Source: Candidatus Palauibacter denitrificans (GTDB lineage: Bacteria; Gemmatimonadota; Gemmatimonadetes; Palauibacterales; Palauibacteraceae). Taken from it: a stretch of 44,473 nt of DNA. Under the pieces are notes generated by a model that had not been told where the DNA came from, made no database searches, and worked only from the letters and a program-made list of their open reading frames with translations. Of this stretch, positions 17,227-26,096 are shown one piece after another. The stretch is from positions 1-44,473 of the forward strand of contig VXMQ01000055.1 of NCBI GenBank assembly GCA_009841015.1, in the 5' to 3' direction. The translations under genes and the position numbers were made by a program. Every line of letters begins with the position of its first letter. Positions within the stretch are counted from its first letter, which is position 1.

Positions 17227-17235
17227 CAGGCCCGG

Positions 17236-18123
17236 ATGAGCCTTCGGTCGAGAGTCGTCGAGCGCGTGATGGGAGCGCTCTTTCTTGGCTGCGGGGCGCT
17301 CTCCGTCCTCACGACCGTCGGCATCGTCGTCGTACTCGCCACGCAGTCGCTGGGGTTCTTCTCGGACGTGTCGCCCCTCGAGTTTCTCGCGGGCGCGCGA
17401 TGGTCTCCGGATCTGGCGCCGCGGTCTTTCGGCATCCTCCCGCTCCTGAACGGGACCCTCCTCATCGCCGCGGGGGCGCTGCTCGTTGCGCTCCCGGTCG
17501 GTCTGGCGACGGCGGTCTATCTCAGTGAGTACGCGTCGAGGCGGACGAAGCGGATCGTCAAACCCGCGCTCGAGATTCTGGCGGGCATCCCGACCGTGGT
17601 CTACGGCTATTTCGCCGTTGCCTTCGTGACTCCGATTCTCCGCGCGGTCTTCCCCGCCGCCGGAGTCTTCAATGCCGCAAGCGCGGCCCTCGTCGTGGGC
17701 ATCATGATCCTTCCGATGGTGTCGTCCCTGTCCGAGGATGCGCTGAGCGCGGTCCCCCGCTCCCTGCGCGAGGCCGCGTACAGTCTCGGAGCCACGCGGT
17801 TCGAGGTCTCGACCCGGATCGTGGTGCCGGCGGGCCTGCCGGGAATCGCCGCCAGTTTCATTCTGGCGGTCTCGCGCGCCATCGCGGAAACGATGGTCGT
17901 GACGCTGGCCGCGGGCGCCACGCCGAGGATGACGCTCGACCTCCTCGAGAGCGTTCAGACAATGACGGCGTACATCGTGCAGGCGAGTCTGGGCGATGCC
18001 CCATCCGGGACGGTCGAGTACCGGACCCTGTTCGCGGTCGGCCTGTTCCTCTTCCTCATCACGCTGGCCCTGAACCTCCTGAGTCAGCGCCTGATCGGCC
18101 GTTTTCGGGAGATCCACCCGTGA
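17236..18123 (+). CDS. pstC: Phosphate ABC transporter permease PstC
   Basis: A 295-residue inner-membrane permease with six helices. It has the permease EAA-type loop ([13 protein letters not shown]), V-Y-L-S-E-Y-A and the I-P-T-V-V-Y-G-Y-F motif of PstC/PstA proteins. The N-terminal helix is followed by a periplasmic segment with F-L-A-G-A-R-W-S-P, typical of PstC. The stop overlaps the pstA GTG by four bases. Confidence 0.94.
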   Translation: MSLRSRVVERVMGALFLGCGALSVLTTVGIVVVLATQSLGFFSDVSPLEFLAGARWSPDLAPRSFGILPLLNGTLLIAAGALLVALPVGLATAVYLSEYASRRTKRIVKPALEILAGIPTVVYGYFAVAFVTPILRAVFPAAGVFNAASAALVVGIMILPMVSSLSEDALSAVPRSLREAAYSLGATRFEVSTRIVVPAGLPGIAASFILAVSRAIAETMVVTLAAGATPRMTLDLLESVQTMTAYIVQASLGDAPSGTVEYRTLFAVGLFLFLITLALNLLSQRLIGRFREIHP

Positions 18124-19004
18124 ATCCCGGGGCCGCTCCGCCTCGCGGCGGCCGCTTCGAACCGCGGGTCGCGGCCCGCCGTCGCGCGGGCGTCCGGTTC
18201 AAGTGGCTTTGCCGGTTTGCGGTCGCGTTCGCGGTCGCGTCGCTCCTCGTCCTGCTCGTCCATATCCTGGCGACCGGGCTGCCGACGCTATCGCCCGACT
18301 TTCTGGTGACTTTTCCGTCGCGCTTCCCCGACCGGGCCGGGATTCGCTCCGCCATCCTCGGCAGCCTTTGGCTGCTGACGCTGGTGGCCGCGATGTCCTT
18401 CCCGCTGGGAGTGGGCGCCGCGGTGTACCTCGAGGAATACGCACCGAGGAACCGACTCACGAACCTGCTGCAGACGAACATCGCGAATCTGGCCGGAGTG
18501 CCGTCCATCGTCTACGGCCTTCTGGGTCTCGCCGTGTTCGTCCGGTTCCTGTCGCTGGAACGGAGCCTTCTCGCGGGTGCGGCGACGCTGTCGCTCCTCG
18601 TACTCCCGCTCGTGATTATCGCGGCGCGCGAGGCGATCCGCGCGGTCCCCGACTCTCTGCGGGAAGCCGCGTACGCGCTCGGCGCCACGCGCTGGCAGGC
18701 CATCCGGCATCATGTGCTTCCGGCGGCCCTGCCCGGGATCCTCTCGGGGACGATTCTCGCGCTCTCGCGCGCGGGAGGGGAGACGGCGCCGCTCCTGATC
18801 ATCGGGGCGCTGACGTTCATCGCCTTCGATCCGGTCTCGGTCATGGACCCCTTCACGGTCCTGCCGATCCAGATCTTCAACTGGACGGCCGACCCGCGGG
18901 AGGAGTTCCATGCGCTGGCGGCGGGAGCGATAGTGGTACTGCTGGGCGTGCTTCTGCTGATGAATGCCGCCGCGATTCTGATTCGTAACCGATACGAGAG
19001 GTGA
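18120..19004 (+). CDS. pstA: Phosphate ABC transporter permease PstA
   Basis: A 294-residue permease with a basic N-terminal tail of about 30 residues followed by six helices. The PstA signatures [19 protein letters not shown] and [13 protein letters not shown] are present. Translation starts at GTG within the stop of pstC and ends in GTGA with pstB. Confidence 0.95.
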   Translation: MNPGAAPPRGGRFEPRVAARRRAGVRFKWLCRFAVAFAVASLLVLLVHILATGLPTLSPDFLVTFPSRFPDRAGIRSAILGSLWLLTLVAAMSFPLGVGAAVYLEEYAPRNRLTNLLQTNIANLAGVPSIVYGLLGLAVFVRFLSLERSLLAGAATLSLLVLPLVIIAAREAIRAVPDSLREAAYALGATRWQAIRHHVLPAALPGILSGTILALSRAGGETAPLLIIGALTFIAFDPVSVMDPFTVLPIQIFNWTADPREEFHALAAGAIVVLLGVLLLMNAAAILIRNRYER

Positions 19005-19762
19005 CGGTGTCGTCGAATACGGTCCTGGAGACCGTCGGACTCAGTGTCCGCTACGGTGAGACGCGCGTGATCGACGACGTCTCGCTCCGGATACCGGAAA
19101 ACCGGGTGGTGGCCTTCATCGGGCCGTCGGGTTGCGGCAAGAGCACGCTCCTGCGCTGCTTCAATCGACTGAACGACTTCGTGCCGGCCGCCCGCATCAC
19201 CGGGCAGGTGCTGTTCCGGGGGCGGGACCTGTACGGGGCCGAGGTCGACCCGGCGGATGTACGGCGCTCGATCGGGATGGTGTTCCAGAAGCCGAATCCC
19301 TTTCCGAAGTCGATCTTCGAGAACATCGCCTTCGGCCTGCGGATCAACGGCTTCCAGGACGACATCGGCGACCGCGTGGAAGCGTCGCTGCGAGCGGCCT
19401 CGCTGTGGGACGAGGTAAGCCACCGGCTCGATGCGGACGCCCTCGGGCTGTCGGCCGGCCAGCAGCAGCGCCTCTGCATCGCGCGGGCGCTGGCGGTGGA
19501 ACCGGAAGTCCTCCTCATGGACGAGCCCGCGAGTGCACTCGACCCGATCGCGACCGGCCGCATCGAGGACCTCATCGGAGACCTGCGCGGTGACTACACG
19601 ATCGTGGTCGTGACGCATAACATGCAGCAGGCCGCTCGCATCAGTGACGACACGGCTTTCCTCTACATGGGCGAACTGCTCGAATACAAGGAGACCCAGC
19701 GCTTGTTCACCAACCCCGAGGACGAGCGGACCGAGGCCTACATTACCGGCCGGCTGGGCTAG
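19001..19762 (+). CDS. pstB: Phosphate ABC transporter ATPase PstB
   Basis: A 253-residue ATP-binding subunit with Walker [11 protein letters not shown]-loop V-F-Q-K-P-N-P-F-P, signature L-S-A-G-Q-Q-Q-R-L, and Walker [13 protein letters not shown] followed by the H-loop in V-V-T-H-N. The Q-K-P-N-P-F-P stretch is diagnostic of PstB. The start is GTG, overlapping the pstA stop. Confidence 0.96.
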   Translation: MTVSSNTVLETVGLSVRYGETRVIDDVSLRIPENRVVAFIGPSGCGKSTLLRCFNRLNDFVPAARITGQVLFRGRDLYGAEVDPADVRRSIGMVFQKPNPFPKSIFENIAFGLRINGFQDDIGDRVEASLRAASLWDEVSHRLDADALGLSAGQQQRLCIARALAVEPEVLLMDEPASALDPIATGRIEDLIGDLRGDYTIVVVTHNMQQAARISDDTAFLYMGELLEYKETQRLFTNPEDERTEAYITGRLG

Positions 19763-19775
19763 CGGGTCGCGGCGG

Positions 19776-20444
19776 ATGGCCCTCAGGCAGTTCGACGACC
19801 GGCTGGACGACGTCACGCGGACCCTGCACCGGATGGCGCACGACATCGAGGAGTTGGTGCGTCGCGCGATGGCGCTCGTGGGCCAGCCCGCGGTGGATGC
19901 GGAACCGATCCGGGCGGCGGACGACGCCATCGACCGGGCCGAAGTGGAGGTCGAGGAATCCACGGTGGAGATCCTCGCGCTCCATCACCCGGTGGCGAGC
20001 GACCTGCGCGTGCTCGTCACGGTCCTCAAGATCAACAACGACCTCGAGCGGATCGGCGACCATGCGGTCAACATCGCCGAGGCGGCCGCACGGCTGGCGA
20101 AGGCCGAGAAGAAGGTGCCGGTCCCGCCCGAGCTGGACGAGATGAGCCGCATGGCCCGGGCGATGCTGCGGGATGCGCTCGACGCGTTCGTCCACCGGAA
20201 CGCGGACGACGCACGCTCCGTGATCGCGCGGGACGACCGGCTGGACCAGCTCCAGGATTCGCTGAGCCGGGTGATGGTCACCCATATGCCGGACTACAAC
20301 CTGTCGGCGTGCCTGCAGGTCATCCTGATCGGGCGAAACCTCGAGCGGATCGGGGACCTGGCGACGAACATCGGGGAGGATGTCGTCTACATGGTTCAGG
20401 GAATCACGATCCGGCACCAGGAGGGCCCGCCGGATCCCGCCTAG
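19776..20444 (+). CDS. phoU: Phosphate signalling protein PhoU
   Basis: A 222-residue all-helical protein with two PhoU repeats, each carrying the N-x-x-E-R-I-G-D motif (N-N-D-L-E-R-I-G-D-H-A and R-N-L-E-R-I-G-D-L-A). PhoU connects the PstSCAB state to PhoR inhibition. It closes the plus-strand island 13 bases after pstB. The ATG at 19776 is chosen because the frame upstream overlaps pstB. The stop is inside a short tandem repeat. Confidence 0.95.
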   Translation: MALRQFDDRLDDVTRTLHRMAHDIEELVRRAMALVGQPAVDAEPIRAADDAIDRAEVEVEESTVEILALHHPVASDLRVLVTVLKINNDLERIGDHAVNIAEAAARLAKAEKKVPVPPELDEMSRMARAMLRDALDAFVHRNADDARSVIARDDRLDQLQDSLSRVMVTHMPDYNLSACLQVILIGRNLERIGDLATNIGEDVVYMVQGITIRHQEGPPDPA

Positions 20445-20485
20445 ACCCGGCCTGGACCCGGCCCTGGACCCGGCCTGGACCCGGC
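20441..20485. repeat. Four-copy 11-12-bp tandem repeat across the phoU stop
   Basis: The unit CTGGACCCGGC occurs four times (20441, 20452, 20464, 20475). The first copy (CTAGACCCGGC) contains the TAG stop of phoU. It fills most of the gap between convergent phoU and ppk. No T-tract terminator is present. Confidence 0.85.
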
Positions 20486-20509
20486 CCGGCAGCCTACCGG
20501 GGCCCCGCG

Positions 20510-22906
20510 TCAGTGCGAGGCGCTCCAGTGATCGTCCACCTTGCGGCGGCGCTTCCGGACCGCTTTCAGCATCCGGCTCTGGTAGTCGATGGGACGCGCG
20601 TCCGGCGCGGGCTCGCACAGCACGTACTCCCCCGTCGGCCGCAGCTCCCAGGCGCGCTGATTGTCGCGGAGGGCGAAGCGCAGGGTCTTGCGAAGGCGCT
20701 TCCGGATCCGCTTGTCGCGGACGGGCAGCAGCACTTCGACGCGGTTGTCGAGGTTCCGGCGGCGCCAGTCCGCGCTGCCGATCCACACCTCGGGGCTCCC
20801 GTCGTTCTCCCACCAGAAGATCCGGTCGTGCTCCAGGAACCGTCCGACGATGCTGCGCACGCGGATGTTCTCGCTGAAGCCGGGGATCCCGGGGCGGAGC
20901 CGGCACTGGCCCCGGATGATGAGGTCGATCTTCACGCCGGCGGCGGACGCGGCATAGAGGGCCCGGATCATCTTCGGATCGTCGAGACCGTTCATCTTCA
21001 TGATCATGCGGCCCTTCCGGCCGGCCTCGACGTGCGAGATCTCGCGCTCGATCCGGGCGGTGATGGCCTGTCGCAGGTCGCGGGGAGCCACGATGAGTTC
21101 CTCGTACTGCTGGTCGGGGGCGTATCCCGTCAGGTAATGGAACAGGTTCACCGCGTCGCGGCCGATCTCCGGGCGCGCCGTGAGGATCCCGAGGTCCGCG
21201 TAGATCTGCGCGGTCTCGGAGTTGTAGTTGCCGGTGCCGATGTGGCAGTAGGTGCGGATCTCGTCCCCTTCCTCGCGGACGACGAGCGCGACCTTGGCGT
21301 GCGTCTTCAGCCCGACGAGCCCGTACGTGACGTTGACGCCGGCCTCCTCCAGCACGGACGCCCACTCCATGTTGTCGGCCTCGTCGAAGCGGGCCGTGAC
21401 CTCCACGAGCACGGCAACCGCCTTGCCCGCCTCGGCCGCGCGAACCAGCGCGGCGATGATCCGGGAGTGCTCCGCCGTCCGGTAGAGCGTCTGCTTGATG
21501 GCCACGACCGCGGGGTCCGCCGCGGCCTCCTCGATGAACCGCTGCACCGTCGCGGTGAAGGACTCGTACGGATGGTGCACCATGAGATCCCCGGCACGAA
21601 TCACCGCGAAGATGTCGGGACGGTCCTCCGTCTCGCCTTCGCGGATCAGGCGGGGCGGGATCATCGGTTCCCAGGGCTCGTGCCGGTGCTCCCAGGGGCC
21701 CTCGGCCGCAATCTGCCAGAAACCCGACATCTCGAGCAGGCCCGGGATCTCGTACAGGTCTTCCTCGTCCAGTTCGAGCTGGCGAACCAGGAACTGTCGC
21801 ACGTCGTCGGGCATGCCCGGCTCCACCTCCAGGCGAACCACGCGCGCGAAGCGTCGCTCGCGGATCTCCTCGGAGATCATCTGCAGGAGGTCGTCCGCCA
21901 CCTCTTCATCCCGGGCCACGTCCGCATTCCGGGTGACGCGGAAGAGCGAGGCGCTCTCGATCTTCATCCCCCGGAAGAGTTCGTCCGCGAAGTGCCGCAC
22001 GACCTGCTCGACGGGGACCACGTGCCCGCTCTCCGGGAGCTCGACCCAGCGCAGCGCCGTGGGGATCTTCACCCGGGCGAAGTGCCGCGTCCGGCGTTCC
22101 GGGTGCTCGAGCATGAGGGCGAGCGAGAGGCTCATGTTGGACAGGAACGGGAACGGGTGCCCCGGGTCCACGGCCAGCGGCGTGAGGACCGGATAGATCC
22201 GATCCGCGAACACGCGGCGCACGTGCTCGCGTTCCTCGTCGTTCAGGTCCTCGAAGTCGCGCACGGCGATGTCGAGTTCCGCCGCGAGGCGCGGCCGGAG
22301 GTCGTCCTCCCAGACCTCGGCCAGCCGGGTCCGCATGGTGCGGACGCCCTCGCGCACGAGGTCCAGTTGCTCGGCGGGCCCCAGGCCGTCCGGCGATGGC
22401 TTCACCACGCCCGCGCCGAGCACGCGCTTGAGGCCGCCGACCTGCTTCATCACGAATTCGTCGAGGTTGTTCTCCGTGATCGCGAGGAAGCGGAGGCGCT
22501 CCAGCAGCGGCGTCCGCTCGTCCATGGCCTGGTAGAGCACGCGCCAGTTGAAATCCAGCCAACTGAGTTCCGCGTTGAAGTAGAGCGACGGGTGGTTCGG
22601 CTTCGCGTCGTCGGGCACGGACTGCGGCGCCACGGCGCGCGGAAGCACCGGCACGCCCCTTACGCGGTGGCCGACGCGCGGGGCGGGCGGATGCGGAGCG
22701 GGGTCGGCCTCGCGCGGCGGGGTCTCGGGTGTCTCGACCTCCCGTGTCGCGGCCCCCGGCGTCGGGGCCTCGGGCGTCACGGCCTCCGGTGTCGCGGCTT
22801 CGGCGGGCTGCGCCAGCGGAGAAAGCGCGGCGGGACGGCGGCTGCCGTGGTGGACCCACGGCCGGCGCGCAGTCTCGTGCGATGTCTCGTTCGACTCGGA
22901 TGACAT
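20510..22906 (-). CDS. ppk: Polyphosphate kinase 1
   Basis: PPK1 makes polyphosphate from ATP. The protein is 798 residues from the ATG at 22906, longer than usual through a roughly 100-residue N-terminal Pro/Glu/Thr-rich extension that contains five 5-residue repeats (T-P-E-A-V and relatives). The conserved core starts at L-Y-F-N-A-E-L-S-W-L-D-F-N. The phosphohistidine site is near residue 555 (C-H-I-G-T-G-N-Y-N), with a second motif I-G-S-A-D-W-R-R-R-N-L-D further on. A GTG at 22957 would also be in frame but sits almost at the predicted transcription start. It faces phoU, consistent with phosphate storage. Confidence 0.95.
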   Translation of the reverse strand: MSSESNETSHETARRPWVHHGSRRPAALSPLAQPAEAATPEAVTPEAPTPGAATREVETPETPPREADPAPHPPAPRVGHRVRGVPVLPRAVAPQSVPDDAKPNHPSLYFNAELSWLDFNWRVLYQAMDERTPLLERLRFLAITENNLDEFVMKQVGGLKRVLGAGVVKPSPDGLGPAEQLDLVREGVRTMRTRLAEVWEDDLRPRLAAELDIAVRDFEDLNDEEREHVRRVFADRIYPVLTPLAVDPGHPFPFLSNMSLSLALMLEHPERRTRHFARVKIPTALRWVELPESGHVVPVEQVVRHFADELFRGMKIESASLFRVTRNADVARDEEVADDLLQMISEEIRERRFARVVRLEVEPGMPDDVRQFLVRQLELDEEDLYEIPGLLEMSGFWQIAAEGPWEHRHEPWEPMIPPRLIREGETEDRPDIFAVIRAGDLMVHHPYESFTATVQRFIEEAAADPAVVAIKQTLYRTAEHSRIIAALVRAAEAGKAVAVLVEVTARFDEADNMEWASVLEEAGVNVTYGLVGLKTHAKVALVVREEGDEIRTYCHIGTGNYNSETAQIYADLGILTARPEIGRDAVNLFHYLTGYAPDQQYEELIVAPRDLRQAITARIEREISHVEAGRKGRMIMKMNGLDDPKMIRALYAASAAGVKIDLIIRGQCRLRPGIPGFSENIRVRSIVGRFLEHDRIFWWENDGSPEVWIGSADWRRRNLDNRVEVLLPVRDKRIRKRLRKTLRFALRDNQRAWELRPTGEYVLCEPAPDARPIDYQSRMLKAVRKRRRKVDDHWSASH
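22726..22800 (-). repeat. Five-copy 15-bp in-frame repeat in ppk
   Basis: Five 15-base units (22726, 22741, 22756, 22771, 22786) encode the 5-residue repeats T-P-E-A-V, T-P-E-A-P, T-P-G-A-A, T-R-E-V-E and T-P-E-T-P in the N-terminal extension of polyphosphate kinase. Confidence 0.85.
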
Positions 22907-22966
22907 ACCGCTCTCCGCCACTCTCTTCCGGCCGCCTCGCGGGCCATTTGTGAACACAGGGCCTGT

Positions 22967-22972
22967 ATTATA
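22967..22972 (-). promoter_or_regulatory. ppk -10 element in a small dyad
   Basis: On the minus strand a perfect TATAAT lies about 60 bases before the chosen ATG. It sits within an inverted repeat GGCCT (22960-22964) and AGGCC (22973-22977), which could be an operator or chance. The -35 region is weak. Confidence 0.5.
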
Positions 22973-23030
22973 AGGCCTGCACCCACCGTTCCGCTTCTTT
23001 CGGACGCCTCCGTTGGTCCAGAGGCCGGGG

Positions 23031-23094
23031 CGAATCGGTCGGAGGCCCGGTCGAGTCGGTCGCGGGGCCAGGTCGAATCAGCCGGAGGCGAGGT
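23031..23094. repeat. Three-copy 21-22-bp tandem repeat at the 3' end of ppx
   Basis: Three degenerate units start at 23031, 23052 and 23074, each beginning CGA(A/G)TC and ending in GGT. The third contains the ppx stop (23078-23080). It occupies the gap between ppx and the ppk promoter. Confidence 0.8.
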
Positions 23095-24661
23095 CGAAGG
23101 TGACGTACGGTTCGAGGCCAAAGATGCGGGCGAAGAGCTTCCCCTTCTTGCGCAGCGCCCACTGCTCGAGGAGCACGCTTCCTCTCCGTTCGAGACGGAG
23201 TTCGAGCCTGTGCTCGTGCACGCGCGCCTCGACGCTCTTCACGCGCCGGAGGTGCTCGCGGTCGAGGGAGTCCGCGATGCGAAGGAGGGCGGCGAGCCGC
23301 TCCACCCGTTCGCGGTCGGGAGGACCCAGGTCGCGGTACAGGTAGTGGCTGGGGCGCGGTTCGGCCCGACGGTGGTATCGCGCCACCAGGGCGACGAGCG
23401 GGAGTTCGTTCGGGGCGATGCCCGGGATCTCGCTGTGAAGGATCAGGTAGAGCGAGTGCTTGTGGTGTTTCGCATAGGAGATGTGCTGCCCGATGTCGTG
23501 CAGGATCGCTCCCGCCAGCAGGATCCTCCGGTCGCGCGGTTCGAGGCCGTGGACCTCGGTGAGCTGGTCGAACAGGGAGAGGGCCAGCGACGCGACGTGT
23601 CGCCCGTGATCCTCGTCGAAGAGGTATCGGCGCCCGAGCGTGAGCGCCCCTTCGTGGACGATCCGCTCCAGCCGCCCGAAACCGGCGCCGCTCGTCAACT
23701 CGTCGACGAGGTCGAAGAGCACGCCCTCCTTCACGCCGACTCCCGGGACGAGAATCTCCTCGGCTCCCGCGAGTTGGGCGACGCGGTCGTACACGATCGC
23801 GGCGGGGAGAATCACGTCGGCCCGGTCTTCGCGCAGGCCGAGTCGTCCGATGCGCTGGCTGTAGGAGAGGCGGGAGAACTCCTCGATCGCCATGGCGAGT
23901 TCGGCCCGCGTGATGCGGCGGGTGCCGTCGGCGGCGCCGTGACCCGCGAGGCGCGCGAGTTCCTCGATATTGCCGCCGGTGGCGATGAGCTGCACCGGCG
24001 TCCAGTGCTTGCTCGCGTGCGGAATGCGGAGCGTGGCGGCGTATTCCGCGAGCAGGCTGGCGAAGTGCGCGGGCGCGTCGTCCGACCCCGTGAGTTCCTC
24101 GAGCAGCCGGACCGATCCCATCCGGTGCGACTCGCTCCACATGATCCCGGATCGATCCGCCAGCGACACCTCGACGCTTCCGCCGCCGAGATCCACGAGC
24201 ATCCACTTGGCGTCGCCCAGATCGAACCGCTGCTTCACGGACGTCCACACGAGCCGCGCCTCATCCGTCCCGGAGATGAGATCGAGCCGGATTCCGGCGT
24301 CCTCCTCGACGCGGCGGACGAGATCCGCGCCGTTGCGACTTTCGCGAACCGCGCTGGTGGCCACGGCGCGTACGTGCTCGATGCCCAGGCGGTCGATTTC
24401 CGCCCGGAAGCGCCGGAACCCCTCTACGGTCCGGTCGATGGCGGAAGGCGACAGTTCCCCGGTGAGGAAGGCCGAACGTCCCAGCCGGACCGGAACCCGC
24501 TCCGACGCGAGTTCCACGTAGCGGTCCGGGTCGCTGAACTCGGCCGCGACGAAGCGGAACGCGTTCGACCCGACGTCGATGGCGGCGACACGCAGCGGGA
24601 ACGGGAGCGGCTCCCGGCCTTCGGCGGCCTCGCGCGGCAGTGGTGGCGTCGTAAGCTGCAT
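23078..24661 (-). CDS. ppx: Exopolyphosphatase / GppA-type phosphatase with HD domain
   Basis: A Ppx/GppA phosphatase that releases phosphate from polyphosphate or pppGpp. About 527 residues from the chosen ATG. The N-terminal actin-like domain has A-A-I-D-V-G-S-N-A-F-R-F, the S-A-V-R-E-S-R-N motif and the D-L-G-G-G-S-V-E phosphate loop; the C-terminal half carries an HD-type motif (A-I-L-H-D-I-G-Q-H). An alternative ATG at 24724 is in frame, and neither start has a good Shine-Dalgarno. It lies just upstream of ppk on the same strand, so synthesis and breakdown of polyphosphate sit together next to the Pho island. Confidence 0.93.
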   Translation of the reverse strand: MQLTTPPLPREAAEGREPLPFPLRVAAIDVGSNAFRFVAAEFSDPDRYVELASERVPVRLGRSAFLTGELSPSAIDRTVEGFRRFRAEIDRLGIEHVRAVATSAVRESRNGADLVRRVEEDAGIRLDLISGTDEARLVWTSVKQRFDLGDAKWMLVDLGGGSVEVSLADRSGIMWSESHRMGSVRLLEELTGSDDAPAHFASLLAEYAATLRIPHASKHWTPVQLIATGGNIEELARLAGHGAADGTRRITRAELAMAIEEFSRLSYSQRIGRLGLREDRADVILPAAIVYDRVAQLAGAEEILVPGVGVKEGVLFDLVDELTSGAGFGRLERIVHEGALTLGRRYLFDEDHGRHVASLALSLFDQLTEVHGLEPRDRRILLAGAILHDIGQHISYAKHHKHSLYLILHSEIPGIAPNELPLVALVARYHRRAEPRPSHYLYRDLGPPDRERVERLAALLRIADSLDREHLRRVKSVEARVHEHRLELRLERRGSVLLEQWALRKKGKLFARIFGLEPYVTFDLASG

Positions 24662-24761
24662 CGGAGCCAACGTAGCCGAATCGATGGCGGGGCGCTCCTG
24701 TTCACGACCCGCGGCCGGAGTCATCTTGTTGGCTTACGGTCAAGATCCCCGGAGGTACCCA

Positions 24762-26096
24762 ATGTCCGTCATCGCTTCAGCCGCCACCGCATCCCGACGC
24801 TTCCGACTCGCCCGCTGTCTGGGCGTCCTGCTCGCCTGTCCGGCCTACGCGCTGCCCGCGGCCGGCCAGAGCGAGGCGATCGCCTTCACCGGCGCTTCGG
24901 TGATCGATCCGGGGACTTCCGGCGTCCTCTCGAACGCGACGGTCGTCGTGCGGGAAGGGGTCATCGTGTCCGTGGCGGAAGGGGGCGAGGCCCCCGCCGC
25001 GGCGCGCACGATCGACCTCGGCGGCCGCTTCCTCGTTCCCGGCCTCATCGACGCCCATGTCCACATCGGGACGCTCGAGGCGGCCCGCCGGGCCCTGCTC
25101 TCCGGAGTCACGACGGCGCGCAGCATGGGGGCGGGGTTCTTCGCCGACGTTGGCTTGCGGGAACTGTTCCGGCGCGGGGGCTTTGCCGGCCCGGAGATCC
25201 TCGCCGCGGGCTACCATGTGCGGCCCCGCCCGGCCGAGGGACTCTTCCTCGATGAGCCGGGTCTCGGCGACCTCCTCGGGCGCGACGTGCGCGGGGGCGA
25301 GGCGATGGGGCGGGTGGCGCGCGCGATGCTCGATCGCGGCGTGGATTTCATCAAGGTCAACGCGACCGAACGCGCCGGCCTGCCGGAAACCGACCCCCGC
25401 AAGCCGTTCTTCACGGAGACCGAACTGTCGGCGCTGGTGGCGGAGGCCTCGCGCGACGGCGTCCCCGTGGCCGCGCACGCGCACGGAGACCGCGGCGGCC
25501 GGGCGGCGGTCGCGGCCGGCGTGCGGAGCATCGAGCACGGGACGTACCTGCGCGACGAAACGCTCCGCCTCATGCGGGAGCGGGGCACCTACCTGGTGCC
25601 GACGATCGCCGTCGTATCGGACCTCACGGTCCCCGGCGGGGACTACGACGACCCGGTGCTCCAGGTGCGCGGACGGCACATGCTCCCCCGCGTCCGGGAG
25701 ACGGCGGCGGCGGCGCACGCGCTCGGGGTGCCGCTCGTCGCCGCCACGGACACGGGGTACGGGTCCGGGAGCGTTCTCCGCATGAGCCACGAACTGATGG
25801 AGTTCGTGGGAATCGGGATGAGCGAACGCGATGCGATCCGGTCCGCGACCACGGTCGCGGCGGAGTTGCTCGGCATCGCGGACCGCACGGGACGGGTCGC
25901 GGCGGGGTTCGAGGCGGACCTTCTCGTCCTCGACCGCAACCCGCTCGATGACATCGGCCAGTATCAGGACGTGCTGTTCGTGATGAGCGACGGCACGATC
26001 GCGCTCGACCGGCTCGACTTCCGCGCGGATGCGGTCGGGGCGGACCGGATCGGGACGGATGAGGCCGGGACGGAGGAGATCGGGCCCCGCCCATGA
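24762..26096 (+). CDS. Secreted metal-dependent amidohydrolase
   Basis: A 444-residue imidazolonepropionase-like amidohydrolase with an N-terminal signal peptide ending near A-A-G-Q. The metal ligands are seen in G-L-I-D-A-H-V-H-I, H-A-H-G-D, a second His in I-E-H-G-T, and A-A-T-D-T-G. The start follows a GGAGG 8 bases upstream. The C-terminus has four 5-residue repeats (A-D-A-V-G, A-D-R-I-G, T-D-E-A-G, T-E-E-I-G). The stop overlaps the next glycosyltransferase start as ATGA. The substrate is unknown. Confidence 0.9.
   Translation: MSVIASAATASRRFRLARCLGVLLACPAYALPAAGQSEAIAFTGASVIDPGTSGVLSNATVVVREGVIVSVAEGGEAPAAARTIDLGGRFLVPGLIDAHVHIGTLEAARRALLSGVTTARSMGAGFFADVGLRELFRRGGFAGPEILAAGYHVRPRPAEGLFLDEPGLGDLLGRDVRGGEAMGRVARAMLDRGVDFIKVNATERAGLPETDPRKPFFTETELSALVAEASRDGVPVAAHAHGDRGGRAAVAAGVRSIEHGTYLRDETLRLMRERGTYLVPTIAVVSDLTVPGGDYDDPVLQVRGRHMLPRVRETAAAAHALGVPLVAATDTGYGSGSVLRMSHELMEFVGIGMSERDAIRSATTVAAELLGIADRTGRVAAGFEADLLVLDRNPLDDIGQYQDVLFVMSDGTIALDRLDFRADAVGADRIGTDEAGTEEIGPRP
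26025..26084 (+). repeat. Four-copy 15-bp in-frame repeat at the end of the amidohydrolase gene
   Basis: Four 15-base units (26025, 26040, 26055, 26070) encode a 5-residue repeat ending in Gly directly before the P-R-P tail and stop. Confidence 0.85.

Noticed and set aside
20309..22903. An 864-codon plus-strand frame opposite ppk
   Set aside because: Shadow of ppk; rich in His, Arg and Val without motifs, and it lacks a ribosome-binding site.
22955..22957. GTG as the ppk start
   Set aside because: It would be about 10 bases from the -10 element, leaving almost no leader, so the ATG at 22906 is preferred.
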